From Velthaea sp965214335 (GTDB taxonomy: Bacteria; Vulcanimicrobiota; Vulcanimicrobiia; Vulcanimicrobiales; Vulcanimicrobiaceae), in the NCBI GenBank assembly GCA_965214335.1, contig CBDCBO010000003.1:62001-126000 (forward strand): a stretch of 64,000 bases of DNA, written 5' to 3'. Shown piece by piece: positions 55,303 to 63,644 of the stretch. Position 1 is the stretch's first letter. The number at the start of each line of letters is the position of its first letter. The notes under the pieces are model-generated. The model saw only the letters and a list, made by a program, of their open reading frames with translations. It ran no database searches and was not told where the DNA came from. A program made the position numbers and the translations under genes.

Positions 55303-56493
55303 GTGACCTCCGTGCAAACGCAATCGCGGGACATCGGTATCGGCATGGTCGGTTATGCCTTTATGGGCGCCGCGCATTCGCAGGCGTGGCGGAATGTTGG
55401 ACGCTTTTTCGATGTTCCGCTCGTTCCACGCTTAGCGGTCGTCGGTGGTCGAGACGGGGCGAAAGCCCAAGCTGCGGCACTGCGTTTAGGCTGGGCCGCG
55501 AGTGAAACGGATTGGCGCCGGCTCATTGCGCGCGACGACGTCGATCTCGTCGACGTGTGTACGCCCGGGTCGTCGCATGCGGAAATAGCGATTGCGGCGT
55601 TAGCGGCCGGCAAGCACGTATTGTGTGAAAAGCCGCTGGCAAACACGCTAGCGGAAGCCGAGGCGATGACTCGCGCGGCGGAGTCAGCGGCGAAACACGG
55701 CGTTCGGACGATGGTCGGCTTCAACTACCGGCGCGTTCCGGCGCTGGCATTAGCCAAGCAAATGATCGGCGCCGGGCGGTTGGGAACGATCCGGCATGTA
55801 CGCGCGGTATATCTGCAAGATTGGATCGTCGATCCGGCGTTTCCGCTGGTGTGGCGACTGCAAGTCGCTGAGGCCGGCTCAGGTGCACTAGGCGATCTGG
55901 GCGCGCATATCATCGACCTGACGCAGTATCTTCTGGACGACCGCATCGCCGGAGTGAGCGCGCTTACCGAAACGTTCGTAAAGGAACGGCCGCTCATCGG
56001 ACAGAGCGGGCGCGGCGCGGTGACCGTCGACGATGCCGCGCTGTTTCTCGCTCGCTTCGCCAATGGAGCCGTCGCGACGTTCGAGGCAACGCGATTTGCA
56101 ACGGGCCGCAAGAACGGCCTCCGGTTGGAAATCAATGGTGAGTTTGGATCCCTCGCGTTTGACCTGGAAGCACTTAACGAACTTGCCTATTTCGACCGAG
56201 CCGATTCGAGTGCGGCTCAAGGTTTCCGGCGCATTTTGGTGACCGAACCGGAGCACCCGTATATGGCGGCATGGTGGCCGCCGGGTCATCTCATCGGGTA
56301 CGAACACAGCTTCACCCATGAAGTGTTTGATTTTCTTTCGGCAATCGTCGAGCAGCGCGATCCTGCGCCGTCGTTTCGCGACGGATTGCAAGTGCAACGC
56401 GTGCTTGATGCCGTTGCGCGTAGCGCAGCGACGAATGCGACGTGGACCGCAGTCGCGCACGACGATTACGTACTCGGAGGTGTTACGTTATGA
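55303..56493 (+). CDS. Gfo/Idh/MocA-family sugar or polyol dehydrogenase
   Basis: A 396-residue NAD(P)-dependent oxidoreductase. The N-terminal Rossmann motif is GIGMVGYAFMGAAHSQAW, the catalytic lysine lies in HVLCEKPLANT, and the C-terminal domain shows GFNYRRVPALALAKQMIGAG and the active-site GSGALGDLGAHIIDLTQYLL (with the DLGxHxxD motif). Members oxidise myo-inositol, glucose-type sugars or related compounds. GTG start. The stop overlaps the isomerase start as ATGA. Confidence 0.93.
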   Translation: MTSVQTQSRDIGIGMVGYAFMGAAHSQAWRNVGRFFDVPLVPRLAVVGGRDGAKAQAAALRLGWAASETDWRRLIARDDVDLVDVCTPGSSHAEIAIAALAAGKHVLCEKPLANTLAEAEAMTRAAESAAKHGVRTMVGFNYRRVPALALAKQMIGAGRLGTIRHVRAVYLQDWIVDPAFPLVWRLQVAEAGSGALGDLGAHIIDLTQYLLDDRIAGVSALTETFVKERPLIGQSGRGAVTVDDAALFLARFANGAVATFEATRFATGRKNGLRLEINGEFGSLAFDLEALNELAYFDRADSSAAQGFRRILVTEPEHPYMAAWWPPGHLIGYEHSFTHEVFDFLSAIVEQRDPAPSFRDGLQVQRVLDAVARSAATNATWTAVAHDDYVLGGVTL

Positions 56494-57494
56494 GACCGAT
56501 GACGCTCTTTACCGGACAGTGGGCCGATTTGCCGCTCAGCGTGGTGTGCGAAAAGGCGGCCGCCTGGGGCTACGATGGTTTGGAACTTGCCTGCTGGGGC
56601 GACCACTTCGAGGTCGATAAAGCCCTCGCGGACGATTCGTACGTTGTGGAGAAGCGGCGTTTACTCGAGTCGTACGGGCTCGGCTGTTGGATCATTTCCA
56701 ACCACCTCGTCGGTCAAGCCGTTTGCGATCACCCGATCGATCTGCGGCATAAGAATATCTTGCCGCCACGCATTTGGGGCGATGGCGAGCCCGAGGGCGT
56801 GCGTCAGCGGGCCGCCGAGGAAATGAAAGCGACGGCGCGCGCTGCGGCAAAGTTTGGCGTTAAGACCGTCGTTGGTTTCACCGGTTCGAAGATTTGGATC
56901 ACGCTGGCCGGTTTTCCGCCGGTTCCGCCCGAGATGATTGAAGACGGTTATCGTGATTTCGCCGATCGCTGGAATCCGATCATCGACGTGTTTGACTCAG
57001 TCGGTGTCCGCTTTGCGCATGAAGTCCATCCGTCGGAAATCGCATACGATTACTGGACGACGCAGCGCGCACTCGAAGCGGTGGGAAATAGGCCTGGTTT
57101 CGGGTTGAATTTCGATCCGAGCCACTTTATTTGGCAAGATCTCGATCCGGTCGGATTCTTGCGTGATTTCGCCGATCGAATTTATCACGTGGATTGCAAG
57201 GAATCCGTGCGCCATTTCGATGGCCGCAATGGGCGCCTATCGTCGCATTTGCCGTTTGGTGACCTACGCCGGGGATGGGATTTTGTGTCGGTGGGTCACG
57301 GAGACGTTCCGTGGGAGCATTGTTTCCGGCAACTTAACGCAATCGGCTATGACGGCCCGATTTCCGTGGAATGGGAAGACTCGGGCATGGATCGCGAGCT
57401 GGGTGCACCAGAAGCGTTAGCCTTTTTGCGCAAGCTGAATTTTAGCGCACCGGCGGCTGCGTTCGACGCGGCGTTTAGTAGTTCGAGCGCGTAG
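56490..57494 (+). CDS. Sugar phosphate isomerase/epimerase-like TIM barrel
   Basis: A 334-residue xylose-isomerase-like TIM-barrel protein (AP endonuclease 2 family). It begins TLFTGQWADLPLSVVCEKAA. Expected metal ligands are seen: FAHEVHPSEIAYDYW (Glu and His), GLNFDPSHFIWQ (Asp and His), IYHVDCKESV (Asp), and the final SVEWEDSG (Glu). It is coupled to the dehydrogenase by ATGA and has GGAGGTG upstream of the ATG. The dehydrogenase plus isomerase pair is typical of inositol-like or keto-sugar catabolism, but the true substrate is not evident. Last gene of the locus. Confidence 0.9.
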   Translation: MRPMTLFTGQWADLPLSVVCEKAAAWGYDGLELACWGDHFEVDKALADDSYVVEKRRLLESYGLGCWIISNHLVGQAVCDHPIDLRHKNILPPRIWGDGEPEGVRQRAAEEMKATARAAAKFGVKTVVGFTGSKIWITLAGFPPVPPEMIEDGYRDFADRWNPIIDVFDSVGVRFAHEVHPSEIAYDYWTTQRALEAVGNRPGFGLNFDPSHFIWQDLDPVGFLRDFADRIYHVDCKESVRHFDGRNGRLSSHLPFGDLRRGWDFVSVGHGDVPWEHCFRQLNAIGYDGPISVEWEDSGMDRELGAPEALAFLRKLNFSAPAAAFDAAFSSSSA

Positions 57495-57752
57495 CGTCGC
57501 TGCTGGTTTCCCGTTGGTTCGTCGTAGTCAATGATCAGACGCCTATGCGTATGCGGCTTTATAAGAGTGCGTTTCGCCGCGCCAACCAATTCCGAAAAGA
57601 AATGGGCAACTTGGACACTGAGCATAGCAAGAGTCCGCGGACGTAAGGTGTTTGGAGGACATCGTTGCATTGGCGAACAGGGACAACATAATAGGGGAAC
57701 GTAATGACGACTGCTGTTACAAGCTTTTCCGACTTCGGGTGTTTTTTTCGAT
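57495..57752. other. Entry into the lower-GC patch
   Basis: Spacer after the carbohydrate locus, where base composition becomes visibly more AT-rich. GGGGAA before an ATG at 57704 is the best ribosome site in the area; that frame runs through a T7 tract (57742-57748) and falls out of register with the next gene. See the finding on this tract. Confidence 0.35.
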
Positions 57753-58478
57753 ATGGCGCGCGAAAAAGAAAAATCGGCTAAGACCGAGTTTGTTCAACAT
57801 ATACTATCGTCACTGCAGGGCCTATCTGCGGTTGCAACAATCCTTGGCATTTCGATATGGGGACTCGTCCACCCGAGCGGAAGCCCGGAGAATCATTTTA
57901 CAATCGTCTACAACTATGTCGCAGACAAGATTGGGGTACCAGTTACAGCCGACATTTCGAGTCGACCGATCATTCCGTCGTCGACTGCGGTTCCTGCCAT
58001 CACCGCTGTGGCTGCAACACCGCAGCCTGATTTCGTATCTCTTCATCACCGAACCCCGAGCTACGGCGTTGAAGTTAAAAGTGCGCGATTTGCGCACCCG
58101 GCTTCGCAGGGCGGAGCCGATGCCGTAGTCACCATGCAGGTAACGTCATCTACCCGGCCACTTAAGATATTCAGCCAAAATTTGGTAGGCTGGGCGGTAA
58201 GTACGCAAACGGGTCAACAATGCTATTTTAATCAATCCAACTTGAACGATACGCTCGCGTTCAGTTCCTATACGGAGCATATTCCTCAAATCCAAACGGT
58301 GAGCCCAGGAGATGTGCAGCTCTGGAATGTACGTATCTACTGCTCTAGGCCGATCGCATCTACCGAACAGTTCTTTCTCACAGTCCGGCTGTCGCTCTTA
58401 CCTGAAGACGCAGTCGCGGGCGTACGTGCCCTGCCAACGGATATTGTTCTAACGAGCGATGCGATTCCATTAGACTGA
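57753..58478 (+). CDS. Orphan single-pass membrane protein in a low-GC patch
   Basis: A 241-residue protein not recognised. A basic N-terminus is followed by one membrane helix (AVATILGISIWGLVHP, residues 25-42), a Pro/Ala/Thr linker, and a beta-rich domain (VEVKSARFAHPASQGGADAV, ADAVVTMQVTSSTRPLKIFS, YCSRPIASTEQFFLTVRLSL) with two Cys that could pair if exported. Codon choice is more AT-rich than in neighbours, a sign of foreign origin. The ATG lacks a ribosome site; an upstream ATG at 57704 would join if one T were removed from the T7 run. Convergent with the fic gene. Confidence 0.55.
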   Translation: MAREKEKSAKTEFVQHILSSLQGLSAVATILGISIWGLVHPSGSPENHFTIVYNYVADKIGVPVTADISSRPIIPSSTAVPAITAVAATPQPDFVSLHHRTPSYGVEVKSARFAHPASQGGADAVVTMQVTSSTRPLKIFSQNLVGWAVSTQTGQQCYFNQSNLNDTLAFSSYTEHIPQIQTVSPGDVQLWNVRIYCSRPIASTEQFFLTVRLSLLPEDAVAGVRALPTDIVLTSDAIPLD

Positions 58479-58628
58479 TCGCGGCGACTGTTCGGCTTCA
58501 CAATTGAGAACATCCGAAGATCGGTGCACCTTCGCTCGAATAAATGGTAGAAGAGTATCTTTTGACTATGACGTCGTTGTAATGTTCGGCGTTTTGCTCA
58601 TACTTGTAGAATGACCTCGCCTCGTCCC

Positions 58629-59741
58629 CTATTCGACGACAATCGAATAACTTGTGTTCTTGCTTCCCCCGGCGTTTCTCACGAGTATGCCCTGCTCGAC
58701 AAGGTGGTTGACATCCCGCTGAGCCGAATCTATCGAGGTTTTTGTTAATGTGCGCCACGTTTTAACCGTCAGCGTTTTTGCAACGTGCCGCAACAATTTA
58801 CTGAGAGCGCGCCGTTGCCTGTCGGAGATTACAGCGTGCTCGTGGAGATGCCAGAACCGCTGCGCATCAAGTACATTGCGTACTTCGCTTTTTGCAAGCT
58901 CAATTGCGCACCGATAGCTCTCGAGAAACCACAACAGCCAATCGGTGATATCAAGGTCTGCCTGCTGCGCTCGTTCTAACGCAGCGTAGTAACTATGTTT
59001 GTCAGCGTTAATCTGTCGTGACATGCTGTAATAGCGGTGCGTCGATTGGGCATCGCGTGCCAGCGACATATCGGCGATGGCGCGTGCGATTCGACCGTTT
59101 CCGTCGTCATAGGGATGAATGGTCACGAACCAGAGATGGGCGATAGCACTTATTAACAGTCCGTCGTCGTTTCCGGGCTCCTCAAACCACTTGAGAAATT
59201 CGGCTATCAGTGACGGAATCAAACTCGCAGGCGGCGCCTCAAAGTGCACGGTGGGCCGATCGATGCGGCCAGAGACGACTTGCATCGGACCCATCGCATC
59301 GTCCCGCCAACGGCCGATGGCAATCGACGATTTCTCGCGAGGCGGGAGCATAGGAAATAACGCCGCGTGCCAACGGTGAAGCCGGTCGACGGTAAGCGGC
59401 GTTGCGTACTCGATGGCGGCGTCAATCGTCATATCAACAAGGCCCTCGACCTTCGCATCAACTGGCCCGTCGGTGTCGACTTCGATATGTAATCGCCTTG
59501 CGATCGAAGAGCGCACGAGAATGCGGCTGATCGTCTCACCCTCGATGCCTGCAGTGTCGACGGCCTCCGCAGTACGCGCTTCCAGATCGGCCGTCTCGCG
59601 GTCGTGAAAGCCGAGGGTCGTGATTATCGCAGCAAATTCACCTTGCGCTTGGCGTGCGGCGGATAGCGAACGTAGGAGCCGATTTGCATTGCGGGTAAAC
59701 CGAGGCCAGTCTTGGGCTCCCCAAATGTACGAACGAGGCAT
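58629..59741 (-). CDS. Fic-domain protein with N-terminal inhibitory helix and C-terminal wHTH
   Basis: A 370-residue Fic protein of the DUF4172-Fic architecture. The N-terminus (YIWGAQDWPRFTRNANRLLR) is the DUF4172 part. The inhibitory motif [ST]xxxE[GN] appears as TAGIEG at 63-68, so this is a class II self-inhibited enzyme. The catalytic motif HPYDDGNGRIAR lies at 209-220 and is complete, so AMP transfer (or removal) to a target hydroxyl is possible. A C-terminal winged helix (TLTVKTWRTLTKTSIDSAQR) may bind DNA or regulate the protein. The frame opens further to 60020, but similarity starts at 59741. It stands beside broken toxin-antitoxin-like genes. Confidence 0.88.
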   Translation of the reverse strand: MPRSYIWGAQDWPRFTRNANRLLRSLSAARQAQGEFAAIITTLGFHDRETADLEARTAEAVDTAGIEGETISRILVRSSIARRLHIEVDTDGPVDAKVEGLVDMTIDAAIEYATPLTVDRLHRWHAALFPMLPPREKSSIAIGRWRDDAMGPMQVVSGRIDRPTVHFEAPPASLIPSLIAEFLKWFEEPGNDDGLLISAIAHLWFVTIHPYDDGNGRIARAIADMSLARDAQSTHRYYSMSRQINADKHSYYAALERAQQADLDITDWLLWFLESYRCAIELAKSEVRNVLDAQRFWHLHEHAVISDRQRRALSKLLRHVAKTLTVKTWRTLTKTSIDSAQRDVNHLVEQGILVRNAGGSKNTSYSIVVE

Positions 59742-59833
59742 GCACAGCAAGTGTACCAGATTCGCCGCAGTTCTGCGGCGAATCTGGTCGGGATTCGCCG
59801 CAAGCCTCTCGGTGAGGGCCCGTTTTTGAGACG

Positions 59834-60243
59834 CTATGCGACGCGCTTGCGCGGGCGACCGCCCTTCTTGCCGTTCGCGCGGCCGGCCGCCGCTTTCGCC
59901 GGCGATTTCTTCGAACCGCCGGCGCGCCCAATTTCGGCGAGCACGCGACACGACTGCGTAAAGCCGTCCATAAGCTGCGGAATGTAGTGGTCGACGTCGA
60001 GGTCGGGCCAGAGAATCCACTCCCGACGTCGATTTTTATGTTCGCCAGCTGTGAAGTCGTCGCGTTCTCAAGCCCGCGCAGACTCGTGCGCGGAAACCGT
60101 ATCTCGATGCCGTTGTCGAACATCACCGACACTACGTCGCGCTCCAAAAGATATTGGGCCGACACCGCGTCGGCGGTCTTGCACTCGAGCTCGCTGCGCT
60201 CGCCGGAAGCCCTGATTTCAGCGTCGGTCGTCACGATTGCCAT
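59834..60243 (-). pseudogene. DUF2442 protein gene with one-base frameshift
   Basis: From the ATG at 60243 the minus strand encodes VVSVMFDNGIEIRFPRTSLR and on to LANIKIDVGSG, the DUF2442 body. At about 60013-60019 the frame changes: the expected continuation WPDLDVDHYIPQLMDGF is found one frame over and runs to a stop at 59834-59836 with a basic, AT-hook-like tail (GRANGKKGGRPRKRVA). Adding a single base restores a normal DUF2442 protein of about 136 residues. Either the gene is newly broken or the sequence has an indel error. DUF2442 proteins usually pair with DUF4160, as here. Confidence 0.7.
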
Positions 60244-60530
60244 GTAGTGCGCTTTCTCCAAGCGGGTCGCGAGTTGTGCGTAGGCGGCGGCTGAGCGCCT
60301 TGCGAACTTCGCTGTCCAGGCACGTTCTTGCGCGCCCGTTTGCGCGTCGTCAGGGCAACGTTGCCATCGTCGAGCAGGTTGATGACCACTCCGCCCGAGC
60401 CGATTTTTGCGTGAACGTGAAGCGGATCGTGGTCGCCCCGGATGAGCTTGAAACCGAATTTCGCCGACCGTTACCGGTCCCGTGACTTTCTTGGAACCCA
60501 ACAGCTTGGGTTTCTGCGCTGGCCACAAAC
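60244..60530 (-). pseudogene. Degraded DUF4160 gene
   Basis: Pieces of a DUF4160 protein occur in three minus-strand frames in the correct order: GPVTVGEIRF (about 60478-60450), KLIRGDHDPLHVHAKIG with GGVVINLLDDGNVALT (about 60449-60340), DSEVRKALS (about 60310-60285), then AAYAQLATRLEKAHYM running into the DUF2442 start. The signature DHDPLHVH is intact. At least three indels are needed to restore one frame. It sits directly upstream of the DUF2442 gene, the usual order for this toxin-antitoxin-like pair. Confidence 0.6.
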
Positions 60531-60639
60531 TGCGTCTTGGGCTCGGCCCCTTTCCGTGCCGCTGATTGTTGAGCTAGGCAGCGCTCGGTTCTCGACAAGG
60601 GCGCTTCTTCGATCGACATCCTCGACCGCAAAATGCAAT

Positions 60640-61035
60640 TTGTTGACACGGACGGCATTTATTGCGGCTAGCGAACACGTGTTCGAATCTATGCCCAAGG
60701 CGTCCAAGCCGCTTCTGAAACCGCTTATGCAATCGTCCCGGGCATCTGGAATAGGAAAGACAAAATACGCTATAGGTGCTCGAACGAAGAGGTCGTCTCG
60801 CTGACGCGCTTACGACGTATCTGCAGCTCATGCGTTTTCCAATCACGGTCGAGCAAGTAGCAAGCAGCGACGATGATCGGTTTAAGTTCGAGTTCGAACT
60901 TGCGCGCAAGAATCGATTAAGCGTTTACGACGCGGGATACCTCGCGCTTGGAAACCGACGTCCCATCGGCTCGCGACACTCGACACTCGGCTGACGGACC
61001 CAGCGCATGCTGAAGAATCGTTGTACGACCCGTAG
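60640..61035 (+). pseudogene. Degraded VapC-type PIN-domain toxin gene
   Basis: Plus-strand fragments in three frames assemble into the C-terminal two thirds of a VapC: ETAYAIVPGIWN (60717-60752), VLERRGRLADALTTYLQLMR through ARKNRLSVYDAGYLAL (60776-60949), and LATLDTRLTDPAHAEESLYD with a stop at 61033-61035 (60970-61035). RLSVYDAGYL and PLATLD-type segments are hallmarks of PIN toxins. At least two frameshifts separate them and no clean start or VapB antitoxin was found. It lies next to the DUF4160/DUF2442 remains. Confidence 0.65.
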
Positions 61036-61093
61036 CACAAACTTGCAAGCTGGCGAGCAGAGCCTCGTCAAGAGAACGGTTCGCCCGTCTCGC

Positions 61094-61813
61094 CTAGATC
61101 AAGGTTTCGGCTGCAAAGCCGGCCTGTTTTTTTGAAGACCGCGGAACGGCTTTCGCCGCCGGAATGCGCAGCGTTAAGTCGTCGCAACGGAACGCGGTTA
61201 ACGGACGATCGAGGTGCAGTGACGTGAACTCTGAATCGAGCGGCATTTCGACGGTCGCCTGTGCGCTCGTAAATGTTGACCACAGTGCTCCGGTGAAAAA
61301 GAGAAACGCGTCGTCGCGAATGCCGACCGATGGCAGCGGAAAGGCGAAAGGCACCCGCACGCGTGGCCCGCGCGTTTCACACGTGAGCCGACACACTTCA
61401 CGTTCAGCTTGACGAACGCGAATCGCAGTTGCCGTTCCGAGCACGCTAGTATCGAAGCGCGCAAGCTCCTTTGGTAGCGCCCAGAGATCGCGCCCGCCGA
61501 TGAGCGATGCCGCGCTATCAACGTATAAGCGCGGGAGTAAAAAAGCGAAGCGCAGACCGATTCGGATCAAGCCCGCGACGACATTGAGCTCTCGATAGAC
61601 CAGCGCACCTCGTTCGTACGAGAAAAAAAACAAACCGCCGATTGTCTTACCGGGCATGACCGTAACGAGCCGAGCACCGGACGGAATGTAGCGCAAAACA
61701 GCGGTCGCATCGACCAGACCGACCGTTGCAATACCCCAGCCGCCGAGGCTCCATGGCGCAAGCGGGTATTCGCGATCCTCCGCACGTTCATCGATACGCA
61801 TCGATCTGTCCAT
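61094..61813 (-). CDS. Acetoacetate-decarboxylase-family protein
   Basis: A 239-residue protein of the acetoacetate decarboxylase-like superfamily. Recognisable parts are YPLAPWSLGGWGIATVGLVD, VTVMPGKTIGGLFFFSYERG, and RDLWALPKELARF. The last aligns with the Schiff-base region (xFPKKL) of the clostridial enzyme: the first Lys is kept, the second is Glu. Loss of that second Lys, which lowers the pKa of the first, argues against simple acetoacetate decarboxylation; related family members act as aldolase-dehydratases or on other keto acids. ATG 61813 chosen; 61801 is an alternative. Confidence 0.75.
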   Translation of the reverse strand: MDRSMRIDERAEDREYPLAPWSLGGWGIATVGLVDATAVLRYIPSGARLVTVMPGKTIGGLFFFSYERGALVYRELNVVAGLIRIGLRFAFLLPRLYVDSAASLIGGRDLWALPKELARFDTSVLGTATAIRVRQAEREVCRLTCETRGPRVRVPFAFPLPSVGIRDDAFLFFTGALWSTFTSAQATVEMPLDSEFTSLHLDRPLTAFRCDDLTLRIPAAKAVPRSSKKQAGFAAETLI

Positions 61814-62320
61814 TACAGCCCTAACGTTCGACGCTCCGAACGACCAGCATGCCGTAGCAGTGATACGCCAAGGGAGAAAACCGAACGGCGGTTGACGTTG
61901 CACGTCACGTGACGTCGCTCAAGGACGCCGTAACGGGCGAAATGTGGCTCGGAACATCGGTTCGCGTGCAGAAACGCTACTTATAATGGTATATGGTGTC
62001 GTTGACTTGGCGACAGTGCCGCCGCGCTCGGCGCAGAGCGTGAGATCGCACATACCGGCAAGACCGTCGCCTAATTCGAAGCCCTAAGCGCGTCGTGAAC
62101 GGCTCGCCCGGTAAACGACCCGCGCATAACCGCCGCGCATGGATTGGTGGCGACTCCGTACAAGGCCGGCCGGCAGCGACGTACCGGCTTCCGAGCGACG
62201 CGCGGGCGGAACGGTCGCCGGTGCGGCCGGAAGCGGTTTGCGTGGAGCCGGTGCGACGATCGGCCGGTGGTGAGCGTCAAGAGCTAAGAGTTTCAACAGT
62301 GTTTGGGTAGACGTGCAGCG
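61814..62320. other. Gene-free stretch before the last aldo/keto reductase
   Basis: About 500 bases with no gene I can support. An ATG-initiated 42-codon frame at about 61989 (MVYGVVDLATVPPRSAQSVR) and open minus-strand frames near 62080-62360 lack family similarity. GACGTTGCACGTCACGTGACGTC at 61895-61917 is a cluster of ACGT-centred near-palindromes that could be a regulator site. Confidence 0.35.
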
Positions 62321-63295
62321 ATGAATGAAATGACGCTTGCCAAACGCACCCTCGGTCACTCGAAGATCAGTATTCCGCCGCTCATGTTTGGTGGCAACGT
62401 CTTCGGTTGGACCGCCGACGAAAAAGCCTCGTTCGCATTGCTCGACGGCCTACTCGACGCGGGCCTCAACGCAATCGATAGCGCTGATGTGTACTCGCGC
62501 TGGGTGCCTGGTCACAGCGGTGGCGAGTCGGAGACCGTCATCGGCAAATGGCTTGCCTCACGCGGCGTGCGCGATCGCGTCATTATCGCAACGAAGGTCG
62601 GCATGGATCTCGGCGGCGATCACTCCGGTTTGTCCAAGCGCTGGATCACCCAGGCGGTTGAAGATTCTTTACGGCGTTTACAGACTGATTATATCGATCT
62701 CTATCAAGCGCATTGCGACGACGCTGAGACGCCGCTCGAAGAAACGTTGAGCGCATTCGCGACGCTCATCGAACAGGGCAAAGTGCGTGCGATCGGCGCG
62801 TCCAATTACTCGGCCGAGCGTTTACGTGAAGCGCTCGACGCGAGCGAGCGGCTGGGGCTGCCGCGCTACGAATCGTTGCAACCCCATTACAATCTCATGG
62901 AGCGCGCGATCTTCGAAGACGCCCTCGAAGACGTTTGCACGAGCCAGGGGCTCGGCGTGATTTGCTACTTTGCGCTCGCGTCAGGTTTCCTGAGCGGGAA
63001 ATATCGGACCGAAGCAGATCTGTCCAAGAGCCCACGCGGTGGCGGCCTTGCCAAGTATCTCAATGCGCGCGGGAACCGCGTCCTGGCCGCCCTCGATGCT
63101 GCCGCGAAACGACACAACGCCACACCTGCACAGGTTGCGCTTGCATGGCTCATCGCCCGCCCCAGCATTACGGCTCCGATCGCGAGCGCGACGACCGTTG
63201 AACAACTTTACGACCTCGTCGCGGCCACGAGATTACATCTCGACGACGAGACGATCGACGACATCGATCGGGCCAGCGACGAACGCGAAAGCTGA
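62321..63295 (+). CDS. Aldo/keto reductase
   Basis: A 324-residue AKR. The catalytic set is visible: Asp/Tyr in NAIDSADVYSRW, Lys in IIATKVGMD, His in LYQAHCDD. The NADPH loop is PIASATTVEQL. GGNVFGWTADE and SGLSKRWITQAVEDSLRRLQ are usual for the AKR11/Tas-like class. It is the third full AKR in the window and not adjacent to the others. The ATG at 62321 has no clear ribosome site. It converges on the DUF3140 gene, seven bases away. Confidence 0.9.
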   Translation: MNEMTLAKRTLGHSKISIPPLMFGGNVFGWTADEKASFALLDGLLDAGLNAIDSADVYSRWVPGHSGGESETVIGKWLASRGVRDRVIIATKVGMDLGGDHSGLSKRWITQAVEDSLRRLQTDYIDLYQAHCDDAETPLEETLSAFATLIEQGKVRAIGASNYSAERLREALDASERLGLPRYESLQPHYNLMERAIFEDALEDVCTSQGLGVICYFALASGFLSGKYRTEADLSKSPRGGGLAKYLNARGNRVLAALDAAAKRHNATPAQVALAWLIARPSITAPIASATTVEQLYDLVAATRLHLDDETIDDIDRASDERES

Positions 63296-63302
63296 TTGAA
63301 GA

Positions 63303-63644
63303 CTAATCTTTTGCTGGGTCGTGGCCCCAATTTTTCAGGCTATAGGCCCAGCGCGTGTGTTCGGTCGCGTGATTCGGACGTTGCGCAAGATGCCGTTTAA
63401 TGTAGCCGACCACGCGGTGCATCTCGCGAACATCCGCCGCGTCACGTTCCGTCTTCTTCTTGCGCAGCAGTGACACGATCGCGCGCCCCGACTGATGACC
63501 AGTGGATTCCGAACGCTCACTCGCTTTCTGACCAACTTCACGCGACTCGTCGGTGTCGAGCCACGCTTCGAGTTCGCGGGCCGTCATATTGACGAGTGTG
63601 CTGAACTCGGTTGCCACCTCGTCATCGTGCGTTGATATCGCCAT
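63303..63644 (-). CDS. DUF3140 family protein
   Basis: A 113-residue soluble protein of the DUF3140 family: TLVNMTARELEAWLDTDESR, GHQSGRAIVSLLRKKK, VGYIKRHLAQRP and the C-terminal TRWAYSLKNWGHDP. The family is widespread in soil bacteria; function unknown, and it is often annotated as DNA-binding. ATG 63644 chosen because a full AGGAGG lies seven bases upstream; a TTG six bases earlier is less likely. Confidence 0.9.
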   Translation of the reverse strand: MAISTHDDEVATEFSTLVNMTARELEAWLDTDESREVGQKASERSESTGHQSGRAIVSLLRKKKTERDAADVREMHRVVGYIKRHLAQRPNHATEHTRWAYSLKNWGHDPAKD

